Origin: Porphyrobacter sp.
GTDB taxonomy: Bacteria > Pseudomonadota > Alphaproteobacteria > Sphingomonadales > Sphingomonadaceae
Reading direction: 5' to 3'
DNA: 64,000 nt
Assembly: GCA_017744315.1 (NCBI GenBank)
Contig: JAGIBN010000005.1
Location: 156,311-220,310 of the forward strand
The notes below the pieces were generated by a model. That model was given only the letters and a program-made list of their open reading frames with translations, did not search any database and was not told the DNA's origin. The position numbers and the translations under genes are program-made. Positions 1 to 8,622 of this stretch are shown piece after piece; position 1 is the stretch's first letter, and each line of letters opens with the position of its first letter.

Positions 1-324
1 GATCGGCGCGTCGAGGTTTACACGCCCGGCAGCGACCAGTCGCATGACGAGGACCGCCGTGAAGAGCTTGGTGATCGATGCGATGCGATACGCCGTCTCA
101 GGCTCGCTCCGCACGGCAAACGCACGATCCGCCAGTCCGAGACCCGAACGAAGCAAGGTCTGCCCTCGATGCTTGACCAGAACCGTGCCTCCGAAGTCCT
201 GCCCGGAGAGCTTTTGCTCGACGAAATCGTCCAGCGTCGAACTGGTGACTGGTGCTGCAGTAGCGGCCTGACTAGCGACCGCTGCTCCCGCGATTGTCGC
301 TGCTATGAACTGCCGTCGATCCAA
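1..324 (-). CDS. Serine hydrolase, beta-lactamase/class C PBP family (3' end missing)
   Basis: The gene runs off the left edge; 108 codons are visible. The frame opens at a TTG (324-322) giving MDRRQFIA; no ATG or GTG is available before an in-frame TAG upstream, and a G-rich stretch lies about 7-13 bases before the TTG. Residues 3-4 are a twin arginine followed by a hydrophobic Ala-rich segment, so Tat export is likely. The SxxK catalytic tetrad S83-I-T-K86 sits in a YRIASITKLFTA context, typical of the beta-lactamase-fold hydrolases (AmpC, EstB, LACTB-like). The YxN and HxG motifs would lie beyond the edge, so I cannot tell lactamase from esterase or peptidase. It lies 61 bases downstream of the HExxH gene on the same strand. 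Confidence 0.8.
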   Translation of the reverse strand, partial: MDRRQFIAATIAGAAVASQAATAAPVTSSTLDDFVEQKLSGQDFGGTVLVKHRGQTLLRSGLGLADRAFAVRSEPETAYRIASITKLFTAVLVMRLVAAGRVNLDAPI

Positions 325-385
325 AGGCCGCCCCCGTCGCTGACGATGCTCGAAGCAGGATGTATCCTATCCTGCGTTTCTACGG

Positions 386-1423
386 CTAGCCACCTCGCTG
401 CGCGCTATCGTCGCGCAGAGCCGTAACAGCCGCCTGCTTGAATTGGTCGGCGGGAACTGAGGTGAGGTCCGCGTCCGGCGCGAGGCCGAGATGGTCGCGT
501 AGGGTCAGGAGCACGCGGCGGTTAGCGTAACTGTGCGCATCGTCCGGCGCGTCTCCCTGGTTGCCGGCAAACTTCGCCAGCAGCTTGTCCCGGTTCGCAT
601 TGGCGAGGGATAGCTCGGCCAGTTTTGCGCGATATTCCAGCTGCCAGGGCAAGAGATCTGGAAAGCGCTCGTAGTCGGCGAAGTGCTGGCTTTCGTGCCC
701 CAGGAAGCTGACCGTGAAGTTCTCGTCAGTCAGGGATTTGTACGAGGGTACGATGACGTAAAGCCCATCGCTCGTGGCCCAGCCTCCGGTTCCCGTCCGA
801 TCGCAAGAAAGGTAGCTGCCCCAGCCCAGGCTCTGAAAGTCGTTGAGATAGAAAACGCGTGTCTGCACAGCGCGTTCGGGCAAGGTGACGTTTTCGTCCT
901 TGGTATCTTGGGTTGACCAAACAATCAGATCCTGCAGGCGGCCGGTCTGTCCGTTGATCAGGTGAAAGCCAGACGCTTCCAGGCGCGCCTGGGTTTGCGC
1001 AAGCGCCGTGTCGAGATCTGGCGGCGACGATCCTAACAGGCCGGCGAGACCTTGCCGAAGCCCATCAAGCTCTGTCTCTCGCTGGTCTGGAGCCATGACG
1101 CTGCGGCGCCAATATTCCCGATAGAGCTTCAGGACATCTCCCGCAAAGGCATCAGGCTGTCCGGTGGCGGGAGAGATCAGTGGCTGTGCCAGCGTCGGAC
1201 TATCCAGCCGCGCGATCACGCATTCGCGGAACTGGGCATCTTTCTCATCGAGCGCATCGACCGAAAGACCCTGAAGGAGATCGTGCGCCCGGCGTCCATC
1301 TGCTTGCAGCAAGGCGGACTGTACGGCCGTGATCGTTTCGGCGGCCTTCGCTCGTTCGGCGTCAGTCGGAACAGGCGCCAGTGAAGTCGCCGCAGCCAGT
1401 AGCAAGGGGAAAGCCGATGGCAT
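386..1423 (-). CDS. Secreted putative zinc metallopeptidase (HExxH protein), family unknown
   Basis: The 345-residue protein starts with a likely Sec signal peptide (about residues 1-18, PLLLAAATSLA core). I do not recognise the family. The C-terminal half contains FLGHESQHFADYE, a zincin-type HExxH (H242, E243, H246), followed by an acidic residue E262 in LEYRAKLAEL that could be the third zinc ligand as in gluzincins. The ATG at 1423 is preceded by a clear AGGAG. It is 91 bases downstream of thiL on the same strand and may belong to the same operon. The peptidase function is inferred only from the motif; there is no substrate clue. Confidence 0.7.
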   Translation of the reverse strand: MPSAFPLLLAAATSLAPVPTDAERAKAAETITAVQSALLQADGRRAHDLLQGLSVDALDEKDAQFRECVIARLDSPTLAQPLISPATGQPDAFAGDVLKLYREYWRRSVMAPDQRETELDGLRQGLAGLLGSSPPDLDTALAQTQARLEASGFHLINGQTGRLQDLIVWSTQDTKDENVTLPERAVQTRVFYLNDFQSLGWGSYLSCDRTGTGGWATSDGLYVIVPSYKSLTDENFTVSFLGHESQHFADYERFPDLLPWQLEYRAKLAELSLANANRDKLLAKFAGNQGDAPDDAHSYANRRVLLTLRDHLGLAPDADLTSVPADQFKQAAVTALRDDSAQRGG

Positions 1424-1514
1424 GGTGTCTCCTGAATCAGCGGCCCGGGGAGATGACCGTTTGGATCGCTATCGCGCCGCGCCGCTATACCGCGCTGGCG
1501 CCGAGCCTCAAAGC

Positions 1515-2387
1515 TCAGTGCTCCCAGCCCAACCCAGAATGGTTCGCGATCGGCTCTCCGTCGAGAAACAGCGGCACGAACCCGCGCGGCTCGACGGTGC
1601 CGATGTGGGTGGCTGGCACGGGGGGCTCGGTGCCGGCCGGCAGCGTGAATAACAACTCGTAATCGTCGCCCCAGCGCAGTGCGTCGAGGCGGCGGGCCTC
1701 GGATGCCGCTATCGGAACGGCGCGGCTGTCGATAGCTAGCGAGACCTGGCTTGCCTCGGCCAGACGCCAGGCGTCGAGCAGGAGGCCGTCGGACACGTCC
1801 ATCATCGCTGTTACCAGCGGGGCGAGGGCTTCGCCTTCCGCGAGGCGCGCCATAGGGCGCCGATAGGTCGTGCTATCCTCCTCGGTGCCATCCCGCAGCG
1901 CCTCGAATCCCAGCATAGCGGCGCCCACCTGACCGGTGATCCAGAGGCCGTCGCCAACGCTCGCTCCGCTGCGTGAAGGCACGGGCGAGTGCGTCGCCCG
2001 GCCGATGGCGGTGAGGCCGATCGCCTGAGGCGGTCCGCCCGAAACGGTGTCACCCCCGAGCAGCGGCACGCCGTAATGATCGAGGACCTCGCTCAGACCC
2101 TCGGCAAACTCGTCCCTGCCGTCCGCAAGCATGTAGCCGAGCAGCACGCCCAGAGGCTCGGCACCCTTGGCCGCGAGGTCGGACAGGTTCGTCGCGACCA
2201 GCTTCCACGCCACGTCCGCCGGCGATTGCGAGGGCAGGAAGTGCCGCCCTTCCACCATCATGTCGTGCGTCAGGACCATCGTCTCTGAGCCGACCTGCAA
2301 CACAGCCGTATCGTCGAGCAACCCGCGCGCGGCGGGATGGTGGGCGAGCGCCCGAAGCGTTTCGATGAAAGCGGACTCGCCGCTCAA
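1515..2387 (-). CDS. thiL: Thiamine-monophosphate kinase
   Basis: ThiL phosphorylates thiamine monophosphate to thiamine diphosphate with ATP in the cytosol, the last step of cofactor synthesis. The 290 residues have the AIR-synthetase-like fold signatures: a N-terminal DDTAVL acidic motif, THDMMVEGRHF, and the nucleotide/metal-binding stretches LGGDTVSGG and MDVSDGLLLD; the C-terminal GDDYELLF is the usual ThiL ending motif. The start overlaps the nusB stop by four bases (ATGA), so translation is probably coupled. The nusB-thiL pair is common in proteobacteria. Length fits the family (about 300). Confidence 0.95.
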   Translation of the reverse strand: MSGESAFIETLRALAHHPAARGLLDDTAVLQVGSETMVLTHDMMVEGRHFLPSQSPADVAWKLVATNLSDLAAKGAEPLGVLLGYMLADGRDEFAEGLSEVLDHYGVPLLGGDTVSGGPPQAIGLTAIGRATHSPVPSRSGASVGDGLWITGQVGAAMLGFEALRDGTEEDSTTYRRPMARLAEGEALAPLVTAMMDVSDGLLLDAWRLAEASQVSLAIDSRAVPIAASEARRLDALRWGDDYELLFTLPAGTEPPVPATHIGTVEPRGFVPLFLDGEPIANHSGLGWEH

Positions 2388-2833
2388 CGGGCGGCCTTCG
2401 CCACCGCGTCGAGCACGCCGTTGACGAACTTGGCCTCGCGCGCGTCGAAGAAAGCGTGAGCGACGTCGACATATTCGCTGATGGCAGCGCCGGTCGGGAT
2501 GTCGGGCCGGGCGAGAAGTTCGTAGGCGCCAACGCGCAGGATCTGCAGCATGGTCTTGTCGAGCCGGTTGACCGACCAGCCTTCTGCTAGCTTGCTGCCG
2601 AGCAGAGTGTCGATCTCTTCCTCGCGCGCCACGGCGCCCTTTACCAGGTCGTCGAAGAATTCGACCTCAGCGTCGATGTATTGCTCTTCCTCGATCTCGG
2701 CGCCCAGGCGATGCTGGTGGAACTCGTTGAGCAGCAGCGTGAGCGGAGTGCCTTCCATCTGCCGCTGGTACAGCGCCTGGACGGCAGCGAGCCGGGCGGC
2801 CGAGCGGGCCTTGGAGCGGGCGGGGGTGTTCAT
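2384..2833 (-). CDS. nusB: Transcription antitermination factor NusB
   Basis: NusB binds boxA RNA with NusE (S10) in rRNA antitermination complexes. The 149-residue protein has the expected all-helical sequence: an Arg/Ala-rich start followed by AVQALYQRQMEG, the central SVNRLDKTMLQILRVGAYEL signature, IPTGAAISEYVDVAH, and a C-terminal FVNGVLDAVAK. It overlaps hisD upstream and thiL downstream by four bases each, so hisG-hisD-nusB-thiL is read as one operon. The length is normal. Confidence 0.95.
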   Translation of the reverse strand: MNTPARSKARSAARLAAVQALYQRQMEGTPLTLLLNEFHQHRLGAEIEEEQYIDAEVEFFDDLVKGAVAREEEIDTLLGSKLAEGWSVNRLDKTMLQILRVGAYELLARPDIPTGAAISEYVDVAHAFFDAREAKFVNGVLDAVAKAAR

Positions 2834-4119
2834 TTCAACCTCAACTGTACGGATTTGGCGTGAGCCGGAAGGCCTTCCATCTCGGCCAGCGCAACAGCGG
2901 CCGGACCGATCTTGGCGAGCGCATCGGCGTCCATCGAAATGAAGCTGGTGCGCTTCATGAAATCGAGCACCGAGAGCCCGCTGGCAAAGCGCGCGCGGCG
3001 GCCGGTGGGAAGCACGTGGTTGGGGCCGGCGACATAATCGCCGACGGCTTCCGGTGTGTGGCGGCCGAGGAATACGCTGCCGGCATGGCGCAGTTCGGCG
3101 AACAGCGCCTCGGGATCGTCGACTGCCAGCTCGACGTGTTCGGCGGCGAGGCGGTTGGCGAGGGCAGGGGCTTCGGACAGGTCATTGACGATCAGCAGCA
3201 CGCCGTTGTCGTCCCAGCTCTGGCGGGCGCAATCCTCGGTGGCGAGCATCGAACACTGGACGTCGACCCGGTCGGCCACCTGGTCGGCGAACTTGGCGTC
3301 GTCGGTGATCAGGATCGACTGCGATGATGGGTCGTGTTCGGCCTGGCTGAGCAGGTCGGCGGCGATCCAATCGGGGTCGTTTTTGCTGTCGGCGATGACC
3401 AGGATCTCGCTGGGGCCGGCGACCATGTCGATGCCGACCACGCCGAATAGCTGGCGCTTGGCTTCGGCGACGTAGTCGTTGCCCGGGCCAGTGATCACGT
3501 CGACCGGCTTGATGCGCTTGGTGCCATAGGCGAGTGCGCCGATGGCCTGCGCTCCACCGATGCGCCACACTTCGTCCACGCCCACGAGATGCGCGGCGGC
3601 GAGGACCAGCGCATTGCTTTCGCCGCGCGGTGTCGGGGTCGCGACGACGATGCGCTCTACACCGGCAACTTTGGCCGGGATTGCGTTCATCAGCAGCGAA
3701 GAGGGGTAGGCCGCCCTGCCGCCCGGAACGTAAAGACCTGCCGCGTCGACCGCACGCCACTTGGCACCCAGGCGAACGCCGGCCTCGTCGGTGAAGTCGC
3801 GGTCACGCGGAAGCTGGTCGACGTGATAAGCGCGGATGCGTTCGGCGGCGAGCTCGAGCGCCTCGCGCAGCTTGGGTTCGAGTGCCTCATAGGCTGCCTT
3901 GCAGGCCTCGGGCGGAATGCGCCAATCGTCGTCGGTGCCGAGCGTGTGGCGGTCGAAGCGGGCGGTATATTCGGCCACGGCCTCGTCACCGCGCTGGCGG
4001 ACTTTGTCGAGGATATCCGAAACCACGCCTGCGACGTCGCTTTCGGTTTCGCGCCGGTCTTCGACCAGGCGGGCGAACTTGCGCTCGAACTGCGGGTCGC
4101 TGGTGAGCAGGCGTTGCAT
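2830..4119 (-). CDS. hisD: Histidinol dehydrogenase
   Basis: HisD oxidises L-histidinol to L-histidine in two NAD-dependent steps using a zinc ion. The 429-residue protein shows the family motifs: [45 protein letters not shown], the zinc-binding SQAEHD, the catalytic pair in AEHVEL (Glu-His), and a C-terminal [15 protein letters not shown]. The start ATG shares one base with the hisG stop (TGATG), which indicates coupled translation. Only hisG and hisD of the pathway are in this window. Confidence 0.96.
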   Translation of the reverse strand: MQRLLTSDPQFERKFARLVEDRRETESDVAGVVSDILDKVRQRGDEAVAEYTARFDRHTLGTDDDWRIPPEACKAAYEALEPKLREALELAAERIRAYHVDQLPRDRDFTDEAGVRLGAKWRAVDAAGLYVPGGRAAYPSSLLMNAIPAKVAGVERIVVATPTPRGESNALVLAAAHLVGVDEVWRIGGAQAIGALAYGTKRIKPVDVITGPGNDYVAEAKRQLFGVVGIDMVAGPSEILVIADSKNDPDWIAADLLSQAEHDPSSQSILITDDAKFADQVADRVDVQCSMLATEDCARQSWDDNGVLLIVNDLSEAPALANRLAAEHVELAVDDPEALFAELRHAGSVFLGRHTPEAVGDYVAGPNHVLPTGRRARFASGLSVLDFMKRTSFISMDADALAKIGPAAVALAEMEGLPAHAKSVQLRLK

Positions 4120-4775
4120 CAGGCGGCTTCGCTTTCAGATAGGGCGCGGAAACGCTCGACCAATTGCGCCACGCGCGGATCGGTCTTGAGCGCCGCGCGA
4201 TTGACGATCAGCCGGGCGGAGACGGGCATGATCACGTCGGTTTCAACCAGGCCGTTCTCGGCCAGCGTGCGCCCGCTCGAGACCAGGTCCACGATCCGCA
4301 GCGACAGGCCGAGCGAGGGAGCAAGTTCCATCGCGCCGTTGAGCTTGACGCATTCGGCCTGGATCCCCTGCCGTTCGAACCAGCGGCTGGTGAGGTTCGG
4401 ATACTTGGTGGCGACGCGCAGGTGGCTGGCGTTGCCGGGGCTGTAGACGCTCGCGTCCCTCGGTTCGGCGACAGACAGGCGGCAGTGGCCAATGTCGAGA
4501 TCGACGGGGGCGTAGAGCTCCGAGTAGTTGAATTCCTCGATCACGTCGGAACCGACGATCCCGGCATGCGCGGCGCCGAAGGCCACGAAGGTGGCGACAT
4601 CGAACGCACGCACACGGATGATCCGCATGGCGCCGTCCTCGGTCGCGAAACTGAGTGCGCGGTTGCCCTTGTCGTTGAAGGCGCTTTCCGGCACGACGCC
4701 GGCGCGCGCCATCACCGGCAACGCCTCGTCGAGGATGCGGCCTTTGGGCACGGCGAAGGTGAGGGCAGTGGTCAT
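4119..4775 (-). CDS. hisG: ATP phosphoribosyltransferase, short form (catalytic subunit)
   Basis: HisG condenses ATP and PRPP, the first committed step of histidine synthesis. At 218 residues it is the short form lacking the C-terminal regulatory domain; this form needs HisZ, a HisRS-like partner, which is not encoded in the window. Recognisable stretches are [14 protein letters not shown] at the start, [24 protein letters not shown] and [16 protein letters not shown]. It is the first gene of the minus-strand operon, about 40 bases from the divergent DUF2332 gene, so promoters for both must fit in that gap or inside the coding ends. Confidence 0.94.
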   Translation of the reverse strand: MTTALTFAVPKGRILDEALPVMARAGVVPESAFNDKGNRALSFATEDGAMRIIRVRAFDVATFVAFGAAHAGIVGSDVIEEFNYSELYAPVDLDIGHCRLSVAEPRDASVYSPGNASHLRVATKYPNLTSRWFERQGIQAECVKLNGAMELAPSLGLSLRIVDLVSSGRTLAENGLVETDVIMPVSARLIVNRAALKTDPRVAQLVERFRALSESEAA

Positions 4776-4815
4776 GGCGCGGCCCTAGGCAAAGAGGCGG
4801 GAAAGGGCAACGGCG

Positions 4816-5889
4816 ATGGCGATTGCGGCGAGTGGCAAACCAGTCATGGGAATTACCGATGTGCGCGAGGCGATCGCCTGGCAAGCCGACCATGCGGCGA
4901 AGGCGCACGCTCCCAATACCGCCCGCGTGATCCGGGGCGAACTCGCAATACTCGATACGCCGACCGAGCTGGCTCGGCGGATGAACAACTGGCCAGGCCT
5001 GAGCCTGGAGGACGCCATGCCGCTGCGTGTGGCGGGTGGCCTGCACTGGCTCTGCCTCTCGGGAGCGGACCGGCGCCTGGCCCCGGTCTATGCTGGAGAG
5101 ATCACCGATCAGGAACTGGTGGATGAACTCGTCGCCACCGTAGCCATCGATTGGGACGCCAAGCTCGTGCCTTGGCTCGACAGTCCGCCGCAGACCAACG
5201 AGGCGGGTCGTTCGGCCAGCATCATGGGTGGCTTGCTGTGGCTCTCGCAGCGGTTGGGGCCGAAGTTCGAACTCAACGAGATCGGCGCGAGCGCGGGCGT
5301 CAACACGATGATCGAGCGCTATCATTACGATCTCGGTGGGACGCGGGCAGGACCCGCAGGTTCACCGATGCATATCGTGCCCGAATGGCGCGGACCACCG
5401 GCGCCGCTGGGTGAAGTCGAGATCGTCTCTATCCGCGGCTGCGACGTGGCACCGGTCAACCTGGCGGATCCGGCCGAGGCGCTGCGGCTCAAGGCTTACG
5501 TTTGGGCCGACGCGACCGAGCGCATGGGCCGAATCGAAGCCGCGACGCGCCTGGCAGCCGAACACCCGCCGCTGCTCGAGCGAAAGGATGCCGAGGTCTT
5601 TGTCCTCGAGCGCCTGGCCGCACCGCAAGAGGTTGGCGTGACGCGTGTGCTCTACCATTCGGTGATGTGGCAATACCTGCCCCAAGCGACGCGCGCTGCG
5701 ATCACCGTCGCGATGGAGCAGGCTGGGGCGCGGGCCACTGCGGACAAGCCACTCGCCTGGGTCAGGCTGGAGACCAACCGCGCAACTTTCCGTCACGAGC
5801 TGACGGTGCGCTACTGGCCAGGTGGGGAGGAGCCCGTCATGCTGGCTGAGGCCCATCCCCACGGTGCCTGGGTGCAGTGGCTCGGGTAA
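4816..5889 (+). CDS. DUF2332 family protein
   Basis: The 357-residue cytosolic protein matches my memory of the DUF2332 family (COG4427), which has no established function but a methyltransferase-like architecture in part of the family. It has VREAIAWQADHAAKAHAPNT at the start, LNEIGASAGVN (a glycine-rich SAM-site-like loop) near the middle, and a C-terminal WVRLETNR...VQWLG ending. The start at 4816 has an AAGGGC stretch upstream; an alternative ATG at 4846 (MGITDV) has no obvious ribosome site. Divergent from hisG. Confidence 0.8.
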   Translation: MAIAASGKPVMGITDVREAIAWQADHAAKAHAPNTARVIRGELAILDTPTELARRMNNWPGLSLEDAMPLRVAGGLHWLCLSGADRRLAPVYAGEITDQELVDELVATVAIDWDAKLVPWLDSPPQTNEAGRSASIMGGLLWLSQRLGPKFELNEIGASAGVNTMIERYHYDLGGTRAGPAGSPMHIVPEWRGPPAPLGEVEIVSIRGCDVAPVNLADPAEALRLKAYVWADATERMGRIEAATRLAAEHPPLLERKDAEVFVLERLAAPQEVGVTRVLYHSVMWQYLPQATRAAITVAMEQAGARATADKPLAWVRLETNRATFRHELTVRYWPGGEEPVMLAEAHPHGAWVQWLG

Positions 5890-5910
5890 CTCCCCGTTTA
5901 AAAGAACCGT

Positions 5911-6396
5911 TCAAGCCGCCTTGTCGGCTGAGTGTCCATCCGTGAGCGGCATCTGATAGTCGGCGGCGATCTTCCAGGGGTCGCCGGCCTCCTTGCGCCA
6001 GACTGTCTGGTTCGTGGTCGCTTCCGTGGCCGGTTTACCAGTGGCGGGATCGGTCGTGGTCACGCGCGCGGTGTGGGTGGTGACCACCATGTCTCCGCTG
6101 GCGGCGGCCCAGGCCTTGCCCGGAGTGATTTCGATCTTGAGGTTCGGATCGGCGAGTAAGGTCTCATACGTCGTGCCGATCGCGGCAGCACCAATGGTAG
6201 GTGCGCGGCCGTGGGCAACGAGGATGGCCTGATCTTCGTAGTTGCGCGTGGCGCCGCGCAGGTCCTTGGCGGCAATCGCCTGGAATTGGGCCGCCTCGGT
6301 CGCCCGCACGGTTTCGAGCACCGCGTCAGTATCGGCGGACGAGCCGCACGCGCCCAAAAGCGTGATCGGGGCCAGGGTCAGAAAAGCGGCTCGCAT
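5911..6396 (-). CDS. Putative lipoprotein with NTF2/SnoaL-like (DUF4440-type) domain
   Basis: The 161-residue protein begins with a lipoprotein signal, TLLGACGSS, in which the Cys at residue 17 would be acylated. The remainder (about residues 28-150) reads like the NTF2-like/DUF4440 fold: an initial helix VRATEAAQFQAIAAKDLRGA, then ATTNQTVWRKEAGDPWKIAADYQMP, the usual C-terminal WRK...W.I..D pattern. Such proteins bind small ligands or are enzymes, so function is open. It follows ltrA by 80 bases on the same strand. Confidence 0.75.
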   Translation of the reverse strand: MRAAFLTLAPITLLGACGSSADTDAVLETVRATEAAQFQAIAAKDLRGATRNYEDQAILVAHGRAPTIGAAAIGTTYETLLADPNLKIEITPGKAWAAASGDMVVTTHTARVTTTDPATGKPATEATTNQTVWRKEAGDPWKIAADYQMPLTDGHSADKAA

Positions 6397-6477
6397 TGTA
6401 ATCCTCCACCAAGACAGTTCTGGTCCCGAGGTGGCAGGGAATGGGCTGGCCCGCTTTGATCGAACGCAAACGGTAGG

Positions 6478-7713
6478 TCAGGTCGGCTTACGCCAGTCGT
6501 CGAGACGCTCTTGCCACCCGCCGTGAAGGGAGAACCACTCCCACACCGCGACCACCAGCAGTACGGTTACCCCGAGGACCCCGAACAGCAGCGCGGGCAA
6601 GTGCACCAGCCAGGCATAAGCCCCGAGCCACCCGAACAGGCTGAGGCCGGCGAGGTGCGACAGCGGAAACCTTAGATGCGTGCTCGCGCCCTTCTTGAAG
6701 AAGCCGACACCGAGGAGGTAGAGCGCCATCCCGCCGCAAGTGAACGCCACCAACTGGTGGCTGGCGTGGTGATCGGGGTGCGCCAGCAGCAATTCGTCCG
6801 CCACCGCGCCGCCGATCATGCCGATGACGATGGGCATGTGCAGGTAGGTGTAGGCGTTGCGCGCCACGCGGCCGGGTTCCGAGTGTTGCTCGATCAGCTC
6901 CGAACCTCGGCGGGCGCCTGTGTCGAAGTATATCCACCACATCAGTACCGAACCGGAGAAGGCGATCAGGAACGCCGAGAGGTTGGTGGCGGTGAACTCT
7001 TCGCCGGCGAAGGTTGCGCCCGTGACGACAATCCCTTCGCCGAGCGCGATGATGATGAACAACGCGCAGCGTTCGGCCATGTGATGGCCAGAAATGGTCC
7101 AGTCGTCGATCTTCGAACTGCCGAGAAATGGGACGCGGAACAAGGCGAACGGCCCGGCATATTCGATTGCCAACGCCACCAACCACCACCCGAGCCGCTC
7201 CCAGCCTTCTGCCAACAAGGCTCCCGCGATCCAGACTACGGCGGAAACCATGAACCAGATCGCGATGCGGAGCATGTTGCGGGCGTCTGCGCCTTCGGAC
7301 CCGTGCATGGCGTAGACCATGAACAACGTGCGGCCGATCTGGATGGCCACGTAGCAAAGAGCAAAGACGAGGCCGCCATCCTCGAAAGCGTGCGGCAGGA
7401 CCACGGCTAGGATGAGGCTCGCCAACATCACGCAAATCAGCATGATGCGGACCGGCAGCCGCTCGGGCTCAGCCCAGTTTCCCGCCCATGTGGTGTAGAT
7501 CCACGCCAGCCATACAGCTGAGAAGGCGACAGCCGCCTCGGCCAGTCCCTTCCAGCTCATCTTCTCCAGGATCAGGTGCGAGATCTGCGTTAGAGCGAAG
7601 ACGAAGACCAGATCGAAGAACAACTCCATATAGCTGACAGGCGCATGGCCGCTCGTGTCGCGCAGAAGCGACGACCTGTGCTTGCCTGACCCTTGCGCGT
7701 GCCCCTCGCTGAT
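6478..7713 (-). CDS. ltrA: Low temperature requirement A (LtrA) family membrane protein
   Basis: The protein belongs to the LtrA family of multi-helix inner-membrane proteins of unclear function. The signature ELFFDLVFVFALTQISHL is followed by about ten hydrophobic segments. The first ATG is at 7629, but the frame is open back to the pirin stop and encodes LLRDTSGHAPVSY immediately before ELFFDL, which matches the usual family N terminus. The only well-placed start is an ATC at 7713-7711 behind AGGGAGG, giving about 411 residues. If only ATG is used, the product is 383 residues (6478-7629) and lacks this segment. The pirin stop is 24 bases upstream, so they are probably co-transcribed. Confidence 0.8.
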   Translation of the reverse strand: MSEGHAQGSGKHRSSLLRDTSGHAPVSYMELFFDLVFVFALTQISHLILEKMSWKGLAEAAVAFSAVWLAWIYTTWAGNWAEPERLPVRIMLICVMLASLILAVVLPHAFEDGGLVFALCYVAIQIGRTLFMVYAMHGSEGADARNMLRIAIWFMVSAVVWIAGALLAEGWERLGWWLVALAIEYAGPFALFRVPFLGSSKIDDWTISGHHMAERCALFIIIALGEGIVVTGATFAGEEFTATNLSAFLIAFSGSVLMWWIYFDTGARRGSELIEQHSEPGRVARNAYTYLHMPIVIGMIGGAVADELLLAHPDHHASHQLVAFTCGGMALYLLGVGFFKKGASTHLRFPLSHLAGLSLFGWLGAYAWLVHLPALLFGVLGVTVLLVVAVWEWFSLHGGWQERLDDWRKPT

Positions 7714-7718
7714 GGTGG

Positions 7719-7725
7719 CCTCCCT
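7719..7725 (-). promoter_or_regulatory. Shine-Dalgarno AGGGAGG ahead of ltrA ATC
   Basis: On the minus strand AGGGAGG ends 5 bases before an in-frame ATC at 7713. No ATG, GTG or TTG of the conserved ltrA frame lies between the pirin stop and the ATG at 7629, so this site decides the start call. Confidence 0.5.
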
Positions 7726-7737
7726 TGATTCACCGCC

Positions 7738-8622
7738 TCAGGGGTAGCTGACCGTCTTCGGCCTTTCGGGCAAGGGGATGAATTCGTGATCGTCACCAGG
7801 GACGAGCGGGAAGCGGCCCGAGGTCCAGTCCTCTTTCGCCTGTTCGATCCGGTCGCGGCTGGAACTGACGAAGTTCCAGTAGACGTAACGGTGCGTCTTG
7901 AACGCCTCGCCGCCCAGCAACATGATCTTGCCGCCGCGCGCCGAGCTGAGCGTCATCGGCTCGCCTGGCTTGAGTACGATGAGGGCGTAGAGTTCGAGTG
8001 GATGCCCGTCGATGCTGGCCTCGCCGCCGACCAGCATGACGGCGCGTTCGTCGGCCTCGGCATCGATCGGGATCGCGCCTGAGGGGCCGAGGTCGATCTC
8101 GGCGTAGATCGTGTCGGCATAGCACGTTGTCTGCGCACGCTTGCCCCACAGCGAACCCATGATGACGCGGGCCTTGACGCAGGTGTCCTCGATCAGCGGG
8201 AGCCCGCTCACCGCCTCGAACGCCGGGGCGATCTCTTCCTTGCCGTCGGGGAGGGCGAGCCAGGTCTGCATGCCGTACATCGAAGGACCGGCATCGCGCT
8301 CGCTTTGCGGGCTACGCTCTGAATGGACGATACCGCTTCCGGCGGTCATCAGGTTCACGGTGCCAGGGCGAATGGTGGAATAGCTTCCCAGGCTGTCGCG
8401 GTGATCGATCGCGCCCTCGAACAGCCAGGTCACTGTGGCGAGGTTGATGTGCGGATGGGGGCGGACATCCATGCCCTCTCCGGCATTGAGCCGCGCCGGG
8501 CCGAACTGGTCGACGAACACGAACGGCCCGACCATGCGGCAATTGGGGCTCGGCACCGCGCGGCGGACCTGGAAGCCGCCGAGGTCGTGGGTGACGGGGA
8601 TGACGGTCTGGAGAATGCTCAT
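7738..8622 (-). CDS. Pirin family protein
   Basis: The 294-residue bicupin has the pirin N-terminal metal site in RPHPHINLATVTW and the matching GIVHSE; the C-terminal cupin is present (AVMLVGGEASIDG). Some pirins are quercetinases, others transcription co-regulators, so the activity is undetermined. The ATG at 8622 overlaps the stop of the upstream GST gene by four bases (ATGA), which fixes this start. It lies in the minus-strand run GST-pirin-ltrA, consistent with oxidative or xenobiotic stress functions. Confidence 0.9.
   Translation of the reverse strand: MSILQTVIPVTHDLGGFQVRRAVPSPNCRMVGPFVFVDQFGPARLNAGEGMDVRPHPHINLATVTWLFEGAIDHRDSLGSYSTIRPGTVNLMTAGSGIVHSERSPQSERDAGPSMYGMQTWLALPDGKEEIAPAFEAVSGLPLIEDTCVKARVIMGSLWGKRAQTTCYADTIYAEIDLGPSGAIPIDAEADERAVMLVGGEASIDGHPLELYALIVLKPGEPMTLSSARGGKIMLLGGEAFKTHRYVYWNFVSSSRDRIEQAKEDWTSGRFPLVPGDDHEFIPLPERPKTVSYP

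Noticed and set aside
4119..4775. HisG as a truncated gene
   Set aside because: 218 residues is the standard short form that works with HisZ.
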